Assembly: GCA_038236995.1 (NCBI GenBank)
Contig: JBBRZE010000002.1
Span: 68,738 to 132,737 of the forward strand
Length of the DNA stretch: 64,000 nucleotides
Origin: JAAFHB01 sp038236995
Lineage (GTDB): Bacteria > Bacteroidota > Bacteroidia > Bacteroidales > Prolixibacteraceae
Direction of reading: 5' to 3'
Part shown: positions 29,001-38,181 of the stretch, in pieces
How the letters are laid out: every line of letters starts with the position of its first letter
How positions within the stretch are numbered: the first letter of the stretch is position 1
Position numbers and translations under genes: made by a program
Notes under the pieces: generated by a model
What the model saw: the letters and a program-made list of their open reading frames with translations, nothing else
The model's database searches: none
Told to the model about the DNA's origin: nothing

Positions 29001-29460
29001 CTTTTACGATTATAGAAACACCTGGAATTATTGCTCCCGAGGTGTCAGTCACCTTACCTGATATTTTTTTGCCAGTCTGTTGCGATTCCGACAAATAGGC
29101 CGGAGCAAGGATGATCTTACGATCAATTATGGAATATACGACATCAGTTCCGACAAAGAGATCTTTTAATACTTGATCAATTTGCTCGTCTTTAGCCTCA
29201 ATTGAGACTTTGCGGGTGGCATCAATTAATTTTTCGTTGTACAAAAAATAAAATTCGCTCTGATTCTCAATTTTATCAAGAACTTTAACAAGTTCTGTAT
29301 TTGAAAAGCTGATCGAAAGCTTTGTATTCTGCGAATAGGAATCAGTTGCTTGGGTTTGCAGAAATCCGACAAGCAAAAGAAAAATAGCGATGCGCATAAT
29401 TAGGAGTAGTTTTTTTAGGGAATGATACAGCAATCTCCCGACTGAATTATTTTTATTCAT
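26011..29460 (-). CDS. SusC-like TonB-dependent receptor with STN signalling domain
   Basis: 1149 residues. Signal region near 20-45, then an STN (secretin/TonB short N-terminal) domain about 50-115, a carboxypeptidase-regulatory-like domain (GKVTDTSGAIIPGVSIIVKGTTTG) about 130-210, the plug (VRIRGEGTLNNNDPLYIVDG) and a 22-strand-type barrel ending in LPLSVTMGLNVTF. It forms the outer-membrane import channel for the glycan. The STN domain is the part that contacts a FecR-type anti-sigma factor, and such a factor is encoded just upstream, so the receptor probably also senses substrate. Confidence 0.94.
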   Translation of the reverse strand: MNKNNSVGRLLYHSLKKLLLIMRIAIFLLLVGFLQTQATDSYSQNTKLSISFSNTELVKVLDKIENQSEFYFLYNEKLIDATRKVSIEAKDEQIDQVLKDLFVGTDVVYSIIDRKIILAPAYLSESQQTGKKISGKVTDTSGAIIPGVSIIVKGTTTGIVTDDNGNYSLINIPENATLQFSFVGMKTQEFAATGKTVINVVMLEETIGIDVVVVTGYTTQKKADLTGSVSVVKVDQLRASTSGSAMKAAQGKVAGMTVSSNGSPNPSATVRIRGEGTLNNNDPLYIVDGNPTTRSMGELGTMDIESMQVLKDASSASIYGSRAANGVIIITTRKGKKGTTVDFKSSYSLVSSAKPYQLMNTEQRGTAQYWAIKNDNPNADPNVVGIGGLYQYTDHKDTNGNFVLDGVTWREYLDPAAKTMKSADTDWQKEILRTGQVQQYNVTLSTGGESGHSIFSIDYYDNKGTIRGSFFNRINGRVNTDYSWLDGRIKVGENFTVSKWSQSSSIGDGNLGGTKSLMSIVPVHTVDGIGWGGPIGGMSDRQNPARLIADNLQNKSDNMRLFGNTFINIEFIKGLTFRSSFGMDFTGYWNKSMDLKYKSGFLSEDKNKVTQAANYDSNWNNSNTLQYVFDLGKHNFDFMAGQETIVHSYKQFWGSRRVYALESTDYMQLDSGEAEKDNGGNGSNNTMISWFGKFNYNFDSRYLASVTLRRDASSVFGTNNRWATFPAFSLGWVLKQEQYLSELLSGFSQLKLRYGWGQNGNSRIDDYAGSQMYQSLYDGNNLWDWNWGTAYDFTGQGGNLPAGFRRTQGGNPDLKWETTAQHNFGLDFAFFNSKLSGSFDYYLKSTKDILMKPGYVATLGEGASKWVNGADIDNKGYEFSINYIDKLGDLGIELNGVFSHNKQTIVHVPIDVINNFAGNGVDQNILGRPRNSLYGYVADGLFQTQAEVDAAPTQIGAAPGRIRYVDISGDGKIDSKDRTWIGIGDSKLEYGLTVALTWKDFDFNIFFNGALGKDLNVSGWKSWTDIYALGTVGENYGTRLLDAWTPTNTNSTIPAMSINNYNDEGRFSTYYVESGSYMKIRNAELGYTIPAKFANSIKIKRARVSLRADNIATLMKTWGNNAYTGLDPETPGNSYPLPLSVTMGLNVTF

Positions 29461-29570
29461 ATCTTTGTATAGTTTGTTATTAAAAAAATTCCTTTTGGAT
29501 GATTTTAGAGGAAATCGTTAGCGCGGTTTCCTTTTTTCATTTAGTTAACGGGTTTAGTTTTTTTCCATAT

Positions 29571-30644
29571 TTAATTTACTTTTAGGTTATTACTCTTTTT
29601 ATTAGCTCTCTTATACAGTGTAACGATCACTTTTTCAAATGTTCCGTCTGATTTCATTACCCGGGGAGCAATTTTGTAACCAATAGGGGATGTCAGACCA
29701 AGCAGCCGAAGTACCTCTTCGAGCGAATCATCTTCAAATGTTGCCCGAAAAGAAAATTTTTCAAGATCTTTGTCTGCTAAAATTACTTTAACATTGTACC
29801 AGCGCTCTATCCTTCCCGCCACTTCTGTCATATTATCTCCCCTGAAAACAAGTTTACCATCAGTCCATGCTTTATATTTTGACGGATCTGTGATGGAAAG
29901 ATCGATCTTACCATCATTAAATACCAGTTTTTGTGAAGGCGTCATCGTGACCTTTTGTAAAAGGTTGCCTGGATAAAACTCAACTTTTCCCTGTTGTAGT
30001 ACAACCTCTACGAATTGTGCTCCTCTGTAAGCACTTACATTAAAGCTTGTGCCAAGTACTTTTACTTTCGAATTGCCGGCACTGACTTCGAATGGACTTT
30101 TTTCGTTATGAACGACATCAAACCATGCTTCACCATCCAGCGTAATTTTCCGATTATCATTAAAAGGAAGCGAGTAGGTTAGGCTCGATCCGCTGTTTAA
30201 CCAGCCAACAGTTCCATCTGGCAGGTTAAATGAAACCCTTGCACCCATTGGTGCGTGAATAACTGAACTGACCGATTGTTCAGTAGTAGTATTTGATAAT
30301 TTACCAAAATAACCAAATGTTACACCTCCTGCAATAATTAATGGCAGTAACAATATGGCAGCCACCTTACTGTAGATATGGGTAAGCCGATGAACGAACA
30401 ATTTCCGCTTGTGATTTTCTTTATTCCTGATCATGTGGTGGACATGATCCAACATATGGTTCAGATCTTGTTCTGAAGGTGTCATATTTTGATGATCACT
30501 TTCCCACTCTTTTTCAAGGTAATTACGTAAGCCGAAGTTTTCTTGGCCTTTTGAAAATAGCGTTTCGACAAACACTGTATCGTTTTTATCAGCCATTCCA
30601 CTGATATATCGCTCAATTCGCTCTATTTCGATTTGATTTAACAT
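29571..30644 (-). CDS. FecR-family anti-sigma factor
   Basis: 357 residues: a cytoplasmic N-terminal part (1-85) that would hold the sigma factor, one transmembrane segment (KVAAILLLPLIIAGGVTFGYFG, about 93-115), and a periplasmic FecR domain (GARVSFNLPDGTVGWLNSGS onward, ITLDGEAWFDV, VKVLGTSFNV). The C-terminal part WYNVKVILADKDLEKFSFRATF is STN-like. It is located 110 bp upstream of susC and downstream of the ECF sigma gene on the same strand, the classic arrangement for regulation of one PUL. Confidence 0.93.
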   Translation of the reverse strand: MLNQIEIERIERYISGMADKNDTVFVETLFSKGQENFGLRNYLEKEWESDHQNMTPSEQDLNHMLDHVHHMIRNKENHKRKLFVHRLTHIYSKVAAILLLPLIIAGGVTFGYFGKLSNTTTEQSVSSVIHAPMGARVSFNLPDGTVGWLNSGSSLTYSLPFNDNRKITLDGEAWFDVVHNEKSPFEVSAGNSKVKVLGTSFNVSAYRGAQFVEVVLQQGKVEFYPGNLLQKVTMTPSQKLVFNDGKIDLSITDPSKYKAWTDGKLVFRGDNMTEVAGRIERWYNVKVILADKDLEKFSFRATFEDDSLEEVLRLLGLTSPIGYKIAPRVMKSDGTFEKVIVTLYKRANKKSNNLKVN

Positions 30645-31040
30645 TCTCTTTTATTAGTTTGAGGGAGTGCCTAATCTATTTTTTTTTACCCTTCTGTATA
30701 CTTATACACCGGGGCTAAATTAATCTCATATTTAAAACGCGATTTTTTTTCGTTTTCGTCATTTTTTTTTGGAAAGCCATTTTTGTTTTCCAATTATCGT
30801 AACATTCTAAAAGGGGCATACAATTAATTGAAGAGAATAAATGAGCTTCATATACTGTTTAAGGTCTCCTGAAGAATAACTAATACGGGTATCACCAAAT
30901 CACAAAAAACGCCAATTTCCATCAACGTTATAGTATTAATTATGAGCTCTAATAAAAATTGGTGACATAGAGATTTGGAAGAAAAAAACTTGTCATAGTC
31001 TCAAGTTTGAAATACGACACTTCTCCTTTTCTGCAACTTA
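30645..31040. other. intergenic region between sigma and anti-sigma genes
   Basis: About 396 bp, very AT-rich, with long T-runs at 30744-30770 and a short hairpin TTGGAAA/TTTCCAA (30769-30793). No gene seen. The anti-sigma gene may have its own promoter here, but I cannot place it. Confidence 0.4.
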
Positions 31041-31625
31041 TTAAGCCCAAAACAACGAAAAAAGGAGAAATGCTGAAAAATTCTTATCATGTAAATTACT
31101 ACGGATGAATTTCAACGATTCAGATATGTAGTTGTCCACTGTCCCGGATGAAAGACCCAGTTCAATCGCAATTTCCCTGTTCGATTTGCCGTCCTCCCGG
31201 CTTTTCAGAAAAATTGTTCTTTGCCGCTCTGGTAGTTTCGAAATAATCTGCTCAATCCGCTCCCTGATCGAATTGTAATCTATCAACTCTTCAGTTTCAC
31301 TCGTGATTTGTGAATTTTCAATCAGTTGCTCGCCAATAAATTTCTGAAGGTGACTTCTTCTCCTAAAAGTATTACAAATTTCATTGTAGGCAATGGTGAA
31401 CAAATATGATTTAAATGACGACTCTTTCCTGAGCGTTTTATGATTTTCCCACACCTTGAGAAAAACCGATTGAACCAGCTCCTCAGTTTCGTCGGTCGAT
31501 TTTAGATATTTAAAAGTAAAGCCATAGAGTTTCCCGGCATACTTTTCATAGACCAGATCAAAAGCTTCAACATCACCTTTTTGAAGCTTTAGTACCAATT
31601 CAATATCTGCTGGAAATACCTTCAA
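31041..31625 (-). CDS. ECF-type RNA polymerase sigma factor
   Basis: 194 residues. Region 2 contains YAGKLYGFTFKYLKSTDETEELVQSVFLKVWENH and the promoter-melting segment SYLFTIAYNEICNTFRRR. Region 4 contains LPERQRTIFLKSREDGKSNREIAIELGLSSGTVDNYISESLKFIR, a helix-turn-helix. It belongs to the Bacteroidota ECF group that pairs with FecR-type anti-sigma factors and SusC/SusD loci. It probably directs transcription of susC and the downstream genes when SusC senses substrate. A TATATTTG box lies 27 bp upstream. Confidence 0.93.
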   Translation of the reverse strand: MKVFPADIELVLKLQKGDVEAFDLVYEKYAGKLYGFTFKYLKSTDETEELVQSVFLKVWENHKTLRKESSFKSYLFTIAYNEICNTFRRRSHLQKFIGEQLIENSQITSETEELIDYNSIRERIEQIISKLPERQRTIFLKSREDGKSNREIAIELGLSSGTVDNYISESLKFIRSNLHDKNFSAFLLFSLFWA

Positions 31626-32282
31626 GGTCGAAATGATTAATTAGTTTCGCACAAATATAGTTTTTTAAGCAATCGCTACTCGAAATATAGTTTAATATTT
31701 ATGCTTATTAGGCAATTAATGCAACCTACTTCACACATTTTTATTTTTTAAATTATTGCCTTTAAAAGGGACAATCGCCCTCGTTTTTTTAATGGCCGTT
31801 CTGATTTTCTCAAAAATAGATCTTCACTTCCAAGTGTCTATATTCTCATTGGCAGCCGATGCAATCAGATTTGAAACAACTGAACAATTCAAATTAAACA
31901 ACGCACTTATTGAACATTTCAGTCGAAGGGTTAAGCCAAGTTTCAGAATTGATTGAATTAGCTCTGAATTGTGATGATTTCAAATCGAAGTCATTGATTG
32001 CTACCATCAAAACATGTTAGATATATTATAGTGGAATTTCTACTGCGATGGTTAAGTCACGAATCGTTCCATGTGAATCCCTGATAAAGATTTTTGCACT
32101 ACCTCTGTAAAAATTATACCTTGAGTTTTTGGTTCATGCCCATTATGGGCAGATCGTTTTTCCCGGGGAATTGAAACAGCATGTATGGACGCTATTGGAC
32201 CAATATAAACCCTCACACTAAAGCAATTGATTTTTCCTTATTCCTTTTCGGGAATAATAGTTTTATGTTTTCCCAAATCAGT
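31626..32282. other. 657-bp non-coding stretch between GH92 and the sigma factor gene
   Basis: AT-rich, with no gene I can defend. It holds the sigma promoter box at 31652-31659, the self-complementary GCCCATTATGGGC near 32136-32148 and a small hairpin TTATTCC/GGAATAA at 32238-32257 close to the GH92 stop. The last lacks a T-run on either strand. Confidence 0.5.
31652..31659 (-). promoter_or_regulatory. Bacteroidota -7 box upstream of the ECF sigma gene
   Basis: Reading leftward, TATATTTG matches the Bacteroidota TAnnTTTG -7 consensus, 26 bp before the ATG of the sigma factor gene. I did not find a convincing -33 TTG at the usual distance, so only the -7 box is supported. Confidence 0.4.
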
Positions 32283-34409
32283 TTATTCCCGTGTTGTGAT
32301 AACAAGTTTCTTCCCTTTCAATAGTTCCGAATGAGGGATGAAATAACCATCGATTTTTTTATTGTCATAGGTAATGTTGTCGATTTTCTTTCCTGTATTC
32401 TTTTTGATGATGGTAAACTTCTTTTCTACAAGGTCAACTTCTACTTTATCGAACAGAGGTACCGAAACGATGTATGCAGGATCGGCCGGCGAAAAGGTGT
32501 ACAACCCAATGGAAGTTAATACATACCACGAAGAGTTCTCACCTGCATCATCCATTCCTGAGTAGGCCAGACGGTCCTTACCCATGTCGTAGAAATGGTT
32601 CATAATGCTATCGAGCACAGCCTGCGACTTTTCCTGCTTGCCAACAAAATAGTATAACCAGGGGAAGCTGTGATCGGGTTGGTTCCCGTGACAATATTGT
32701 CCGATAAATCCGGATATGTTATAAGCTTCGGCTCCCTTATATGGAATTGAAAAAAGGTCATCCAATTTCTTTTCAAATTCATCTTTACTCTTATAAAGAC
32801 CAATTAATCCTTTCACATCGTGTGGCGCGAAAAATGATGATTGCCAGGCATTGGCTTCGCGGTACATGTATTCATAGTATATAAACTCCGGATCGAAATT
32901 CTTAATCCGGTCGCCGTTAGCTAATCTGCCCCGCATCAGGCCTGTTGACGGGTCGAACATGTTTTTGTAATTGCCGGTGCGTTTCATCAGCATGTTATAA
33001 TTGTCGGTGTCGCCTAACTCTTTTGCCAACAAGGCTACTGCATAATCATCGTAAGCATATTCCAGCGTTTTGGTAACCCCTGCGGCAGCCACGGTTTCAA
33101 GTTTAGGATTTGCAAGATCCGGTTCCGATATATAACCTTTTTCAATGTATTCCATTATGCGGGGCCTGCTTTTGTTTTCCATTGTAGCGTTTCGTAAAAG
33201 CAGGTTGTATGCACTTTTCACATCAAATCCCCTGATGCCGCGGAGGTAGGTTCCGGCAATGAATGGAGCGGCGTGGTCGCCGTGGAAAAAAGTCGGCATA
33301 AAACCGATTTTTTCACCTTTATCGATCAGTGATTTGATGACATCTTCTGTAACTTTTGGCGATAGCATACCCAAAAGAACCAGCTTGTTGCGATAATCGT
33401 CCCACAACGAAGGCTCGGTATAATAACTAAACCCTTTATTCACAACGTTTCCCTTCTGGTCAGTGAAGTCGCCGTTGAGGTCGCTGCGTAAAGCTGGCCA
33501 GAGAAACGAGCGGTACAGGGTAGAGTAGAATAACCCTTTTTGTCTTTCGGTACCACCCGACACGGTAATTTTGGAGAGCAAAGTTCCCCATGTTTTTGTG
33601 GCTTCGTCCCTTATCTGCTGAAAGCTTTTCCCGATCATCTCCTTTTCCAGATTTTCTTTGGCGTTGGCAATGCTCACAAACGAGAGCCCGATTTGTAATT
33701 CAAGCGGTTTAGGCGAATCAGCAAAATTGACGACCGAGATTTCGTGTTTTTCACTCTTTTGTGAGCCGATGTTTTTTATCGTGTGATTGGCGACAGCGTA
33801 GAAGTACATCTTTTCTCCGGTCTGCTGAAAACCTTTAAATACATTTTCACCCTCCTGATTGATTTCCCAGCTCCGGACTTTTTCATTCGACGACGACAGA
33901 TCGGCAAGCAGTTTCTGACTCTGTCCAGGTTTAAAGGTGTATTTGTGGAAGGCACAGCGTAAGGTAGAGGTCAATTCGGCATTTATACCGTACCGTTCCA
34001 GATAAACCTGGTAATATCCCGGATGAGCCGACTCATTTTTGTGACTGTACGCCGAGCAATAGTCATCGGGGGATACCGTGCCCGTAACAGGCAGCAACGG
34101 GATGTGGCACAAGTTCCAGTGTCCTTTGCTGGTATGGGTAAATCCGAAGATTACAGAATCTTCGTACTGATATCCCGAGCCACTGCGAAATTTGGTAACA
34201 GGTGTGAGCTGTACCATCGCGTTGGGTAGCGAAGAACCCGGAAAGACTTCGGCGCCCCAGGTGCGGTGAGTAGGTTTATATCCAATATCGATACTGTCCC
34301 AAAGCGTGGCTGTTCCCAGAAATGGATTGACATAGTCAATAACCTTCTTTTGTGCATTGCAGAAAAAAGACGCAATTAACAACAATGAAATCAATAGTAA
34401 ATTCTTCAT
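32283..34409 (-). CDS. GH92 family alpha-mannosidase
   Basis: 708 residues from MKNLLLISLLLIASFFCNAQ (signal peptide; an ATG two codons upstream is also possible). It begins with the family-typical VIDYVNPFLGT and SSLPNAMVQLTP. Later come FFHGDHAAPFIAGTYLRGIRGFD and the calcium/acid region HGNQPDHSFPWLYYFVG. GH92 enzymes are calcium-dependent exo-alpha-mannosidases acting by inversion. It lies upstream of the sigma gene on the same strand, separated by 657 bp, so it may be a separate unit rather than part of the fructan operon. The manA gene at 12979 fits with mannose release. Confidence 0.92.
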   Translation of the reverse strand: MKNLLLISLLLIASFFCNAQKKVIDYVNPFLGTATLWDSIDIGYKPTHRTWGAEVFPGSSLPNAMVQLTPVTKFRSGSGYQYEDSVIFGFTHTSKGHWNLCHIPLLPVTGTVSPDDYCSAYSHKNESAHPGYYQVYLERYGINAELTSTLRCAFHKYTFKPGQSQKLLADLSSSNEKVRSWEINQEGENVFKGFQQTGEKMYFYAVANHTIKNIGSQKSEKHEISVVNFADSPKPLELQIGLSFVSIANAKENLEKEMIGKSFQQIRDEATKTWGTLLSKITVSGGTERQKGLFYSTLYRSFLWPALRSDLNGDFTDQKGNVVNKGFSYYTEPSLWDDYRNKLVLLGMLSPKVTEDVIKSLIDKGEKIGFMPTFFHGDHAAPFIAGTYLRGIRGFDVKSAYNLLLRNATMENKSRPRIMEYIEKGYISEPDLANPKLETVAAAGVTKTLEYAYDDYAVALLAKELGDTDNYNMLMKRTGNYKNMFDPSTGLMRGRLANGDRIKNFDPEFIYYEYMYREANAWQSSFFAPHDVKGLIGLYKSKDEFEKKLDDLFSIPYKGAEAYNISGFIGQYCHGNQPDHSFPWLYYFVGKQEKSQAVLDSIMNHFYDMGKDRLAYSGMDDAGENSSWYVLTSIGLYTFSPADPAYIVSVPLFDKVEVDLVEKKFTIIKKNTGKKIDNITYDNKKIDGYFIPHSELLKGKKLVITTRE

Positions 34410-34415
34410 AACCAA

Positions 34416-34764
34416 ATAATATAGGGTGTAAATTATTGCTCAACGATTAATAAACGCATTCTTTCGGATATATCCGGTAATATGTTGATAAAACCGATTT
34501 CATTCAGCTGATTTGAAGGACAGGAACGAGAAATAATTGGAAACGAAAAACAAATAGCTTTTCGTGTAGATAATCTTTGTATGGAGCTGGAACGAAAGGA
34601 ATTTGAGTGTTGCAACAAACTTTCTCAGATCGCTGTCACAGGTAAAAAAATTCCCGCTTGTTGGACTGGTTATAACTATAGTTTTTAAAATCTGTCTTTT
34701 CACGGTTATGTATTAATTCAAAATCAAATAATCAATTTCCTGATACAGCTTTAATAATGATCAA
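34416..34764. other. boundary between carbohydrate and defence regions
   Basis: About 349 bp between GH92 and hsdR. I see no gene, no clear terminator and no repeat. It marks the join between the sugar-utilisation cargo and the restriction cluster. Confidence 0.5.
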
Positions 34765-37700
34765 CTAAGAATTTGTCAACTCATTTGCAATCAATTCCGC
34801 CTGTTTTAACACTGTTTCGGTAGCCAACAATTGCATATCAGGTGGATAGCCAAACTTTCTTAAAATTCGTTTTACCGCAACCTTCAATTTGGCCTTTACG
34901 CTCTCTTTGATGGTCCAGTCAAGGGAAGCGTTCTGCCTGATCGTTTCAGTTAAGACTACAGCCAATTCTCTCAATTTATCCTGCGCCATCAGTTCTTTGG
35001 CACTTTCGTTGTTGGAAACTGCCGTGTAAAAAGCATATTCGAAGTCAGTCAAACCAAGATGTTTTGCTTCGCTATCCATACTGACAATCTCTTTGCTCAA
35101 ATGAATAAGTTCATCAATTACTTCAGCCGCGGTCAGAATTTTGGCCTGGTATCTTTTAATTGCATTTTCGAGCATTTCCATTAAAGACTTACCTTTGACG
35201 AGGTTTTTTTTCAAGCGTGATTTTATTTCATCGTTCAGAAGTTTTTTAAGCACCTCAAGGGCAATATTCCTGTGCTCCATTCCTTTTAACTCCAACAGAA
35301 ATTCTTCCGAAAGAATTGAAATATCTGGTTTCTTGATTCCTGCTGCATCAAAAACATCAATCACCTGTTCTGAGACCAATGCCTTATCAATGACCTGGCG
35401 AATGATTGTTTCAATATCTTCATCCGATCTGCCAGTGCCTGTGCCCTCAAATTTAGCAAGTCGGGCTTTTACTGCCTGATAAAAAGACACTTCGTCCTTT
35501 GCATCCATTGCCAGATCGTGAGGAATCGCAATCGCAAAAGCCCTCGATAAAGCGGTGACTTCATTGATGTATCTTTTCTTTCCATCGTCCAGGCCTAAAA
35601 TATGTTCTTCAGCTGCCAATATCAGCGAGAGTTTCTGGGAGGTTTCTGCATCAAAATAATGGGCATACGTGAAGCCATGAAAAAGCTGAGCGACGACCTC
35701 CAGTTTTTCCTGCATGATTAAAACTGCTTGTTCCTGCAGAATAGTTGGATCTCCTTTTCCGCCTGAATCTGCATAAAAAGAAAGGGCCTTTTTCAAATCT
35801 GCGGCAATACCCAGGTAATCGACGATCAAACCGCCTGGTTTGTCTTTGTAAACCCGGTTAACCCTTGCAATTGCCTGCATCAGGTTATGGCCTTTCATCG
35901 GTTTGTCGATATACAGCGTATGCAGACTTGGCGCATCAAAACCGGTCAGCCACATGTCCCGAACGATCACCAGTTTCAGTTCATCGTCCGGATCTTTCAT
36001 CCTTTCGGCCAGAGTTCTGCGCTGCTCTTTGGTCGTGTGATGTTTGGCAATTTTGGGCCCATCCGAAGAGGCAGAGGTCATCACAACCTTAATTACACCT
36101 TTATTCAAATCATCCGAATGCCATTCAGGTCTTAGTTTGATAATGGAATGATAAAGGTCTGCAGCGATTCTGCGGCTCATCGAAACGATCATCCCCTTGC
36201 CTTCAAATACTTCCTGCCTTTGTTCAAAGTGAGTTACGATGTCTTTAGCTATATTTTTAACCCGGTTTTCACTCCCCACCAATGCTTCCAGTTGTGTCCA
36301 TTTCGATTTGGCTTTTTGCTGAGACAGGGCATGCCCGGTCTGTACATCTTCTTCATCGAGTTCATCATCCAATTCTTGAACGAGCTTCTTACCCTCCTCG
36401 CTTAAATTTACCTTTGCCAAACGGCTTTCATAGTAAATCCGGACGGTTGCACCATCTTCAACAGCCTGGGCAATATCGTAAATATCGACATAGTTACCGA
36501 AAACTGCCGGCGTATTGACATCTGTATTTTCGATGGGTGTTCCCGTGAAACCTAAATAAGTAGCATTGGGCAAAGCATCGCGCATATATTTGGCAAAACC
36601 GTAAACGATCTTCTTGCCAATTACATTTCCCTTGTTGTCTTTGGCATCAATGGTTTTTGCCTTGAACCCATATTGAGTTCGGTGGGCCTCATCGGCTATA
36701 ACTACGATATTCGTACGATCAGAAAGCAGGTCGTAAACATTGCCATCTTCAGGTTGAAATTTTTGAATGGTGGTGAAAACAACACCTCCGGAAGAAACCT
36801 TGAGCAAATCCTTTAATTGATTCCGGTCCTCTGCCTGAACAGGTTCTTGCCGGAGCAATTGTTTGGATGCTGCAAATGTGTCAAACAACTGATCGTCGAG
36901 GTCATTCCGGTCGGTGATCACCAAAATAGTGGGATTATCCAATGCCAATACAATTTTGCCGGTGTAAAAAACCATCGACAACGATTTCCCGCTCCCTTGT
37001 GTATGCCAGACTACGCCACCTTTCCGGTCACCAATTGGGTGCACTCTTTCGGATGGTAAACGGTAATCAACAGGTAAATCTGCTGCTATTTTTAAGATCG
37101 TTTCATTTTTAATGGTGTGGCCAGAGGCTACGATTGTAGATTCGACGGCTTTATTTACTGCATAATACTGATGATATGCCGCCAGTTTTTTGACGGTAGT
37201 GATGGTTGTTATCCCAGTTTCTGCATCCTCCCTTTTCGATTTTTCAAAAACTACAAAATGCCGGATGATATCTATCAAAGTCTCTTTATTCAGCATTCCC
37301 TGGATCAAAGTCTCCAACTGACTGACAAGGTGCGATGCCTCAATTTTTCCATCCGATGTTTTCCACGCCATATAACGCGAAAACCCGGCTGATAAAGAGC
37401 CTGCTTTGGCTTCCAGACCATCGGAGATAATGTTAAACCCGTTGTAGGTAAACAGACCGGGGATAATGGCTTTGTAAGTTTCTATTTGCCTGAATGCCGA
37501 TTTAATATCTGCTTTTTCGTCAGCTGCATTTTTTAATTCGATAACCACCAAAGGGATGCCATTCACGAACAACAAAACATCGGGGCGTTTTTTGTTCCGG
37601 TTTTCAATGATCGTGAATTGATTGGCCACCACAAATTCATTGTTAGTCGGATCATTAAAATCAATGAGCCAAACCCGGTCACCCCGGTCGTCTCCATCAA

Positions 37701-38007
37701 CCCTTTTTGTAATGGGGATTCCTTCAGTTAACAATCGATGAAATGTTTCATTGTTAGCAATCAATTCCGGTGATGCAATGCGCTGTATTTCCTTGATGGC
37801 TTCGTTTTGTGCATCATCCGGAATGTCCGGATTTATTCTCCTGACAGCTTGTTTTAAGCGTTGAAGTAATATAACCTGCTCATAATTATCACGCTCGGGA
37901 TGAATTCCATCAGATGCGATATCCGGTCCGTAGAGGTAATGGTACCCCAAATCTTCGAGCTTTTTAATTGCCAATAGTTCAATAGCTGATTCGGTTATTT
38001 TGGTCAT
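34765..38007 (-). CDS. hsdR: type I restriction enzyme R (endonuclease/translocase) subunit
   Basis: 1080 residues from MTKITESAIELLAI (a start eight codons upstream at 38031 is possible). N-terminal PD-(D/E)xK nuclease: D143 in RPDVLLF and VIELK (157-159). SF2 translocase: Walker A TQGSGKS (336-342), DEAH (439-442), FTGTPIENTD, and later DMWLTGFDAPSLHTLYIDKP and QAIARVNRVY. It cuts unmodified DNA after ATP-driven translocation in complex with HsdM and HsdS. The C-terminal helical region joins the methylase core. It is separated from hsdM and hsdS by a block of other defence-type genes and by a terminator at 38128-38161, so it may have its own promoter. Confidence 0.95.
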   Translation of the reverse strand: MTKITESAIELLAIKKLEDLGYHYLYGPDIASDGIHPERDNYEQVILLQRLKQAVRRINPDIPDDAQNEAIKEIQRIASPELIANNETFHRLLTEGIPITKRVDGDDRGDRVWLIDFNDPTNNEFVVANQFTIIENRNKKRPDVLLFVNGIPLVVIELKNAADEKADIKSAFRQIETYKAIIPGLFTYNGFNIISDGLEAKAGSLSAGFSRYMAWKTSDGKIEASHLVSQLETLIQGMLNKETLIDIIRHFVVFEKSKREDAETGITTITTVKKLAAYHQYYAVNKAVESTIVASGHTIKNETILKIAADLPVDYRLPSERVHPIGDRKGGVVWHTQGSGKSLSMVFYTGKIVLALDNPTILVITDRNDLDDQLFDTFAASKQLLRQEPVQAEDRNQLKDLLKVSSGGVVFTTIQKFQPEDGNVYDLLSDRTNIVVIADEAHRTQYGFKAKTIDAKDNKGNVIGKKIVYGFAKYMRDALPNATYLGFTGTPIENTDVNTPAVFGNYVDIYDIAQAVEDGATVRIYYESRLAKVNLSEEGKKLVQELDDELDEEDVQTGHALSQQKAKSKWTQLEALVGSENRVKNIAKDIVTHFEQRQEVFEGKGMIVSMSRRIAADLYHSIIKLRPEWHSDDLNKGVIKVVMTSASSDGPKIAKHHTTKEQRRTLAERMKDPDDELKLVIVRDMWLTGFDAPSLHTLYIDKPMKGHNLMQAIARVNRVYKDKPGGLIVDYLGIAADLKKALSFYADSGGKGDPTILQEQAVLIMQEKLEVVAQLFHGFTYAHYFDAETSQKLSLILAAEEHILGLDDGKKRYINEVTALSRAFAIAIPHDLAMDAKDEVSFYQAVKARLAKFEGTGTGRSDEDIETIIRQVIDKALVSEQVIDVFDAAGIKKPDISILSEEFLLELKGMEHRNIALEVLKKLLNDEIKSRLKKNLVKGKSLMEMLENAIKRYQAKILTAAEVIDELIHLSKEIVSMDSEAKHLGLTDFEYAFYTAVSNNESAKELMAQDKLRELAVVLTETIRQNASLDWTIKESVKAKLKVAVKRILRKFGYPPDMQLLATETVLKQAELIANELTNS

Positions 38008-38127
38008 AGTTGAGCTTAAATGGTATTTCAATAAGAATCAAGGGAGCGTCCAATTTCAATAACAAAAAAATGCATAAGTTGTATTCGGTTCAATTCAATT
38101 GACGAAAAATTTAATATCGTATAAAAA

Positions 38128-38161
38128 TAGAAAAGGAAGCCCACATTGACTTCCTTTTCTA
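38128..38161 (-). terminator. strong terminator between the HipA-like pair and hsdR
   Basis: Perfect 12-bp stem TAGAAAAGGAAG (38128-38139) with CTTCCTTTTCTA (38150-38161), 10-nt loop, followed on the minus strand by five T. It lies 20 bp downstream of the 38182 gene and 97 bp upstream of hsdR. Confidence 0.8.
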
Positions 38162-38181
38162 TAAATATTTTAAATGTTTGA

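Noticed and set aside
29462..29470. TATCTTTG on the plus strand just before susC as a promoter
   Set aside because: It points away from susC and no plus-strand gene follows; its complement is part of the susC leader.
30769..30793. Hairpin as terminator after the ECF sigma gene
   Set aside because: On the minus strand the stem is followed by A residues, not T, so it does not fit an intrinsic terminator for that gene.
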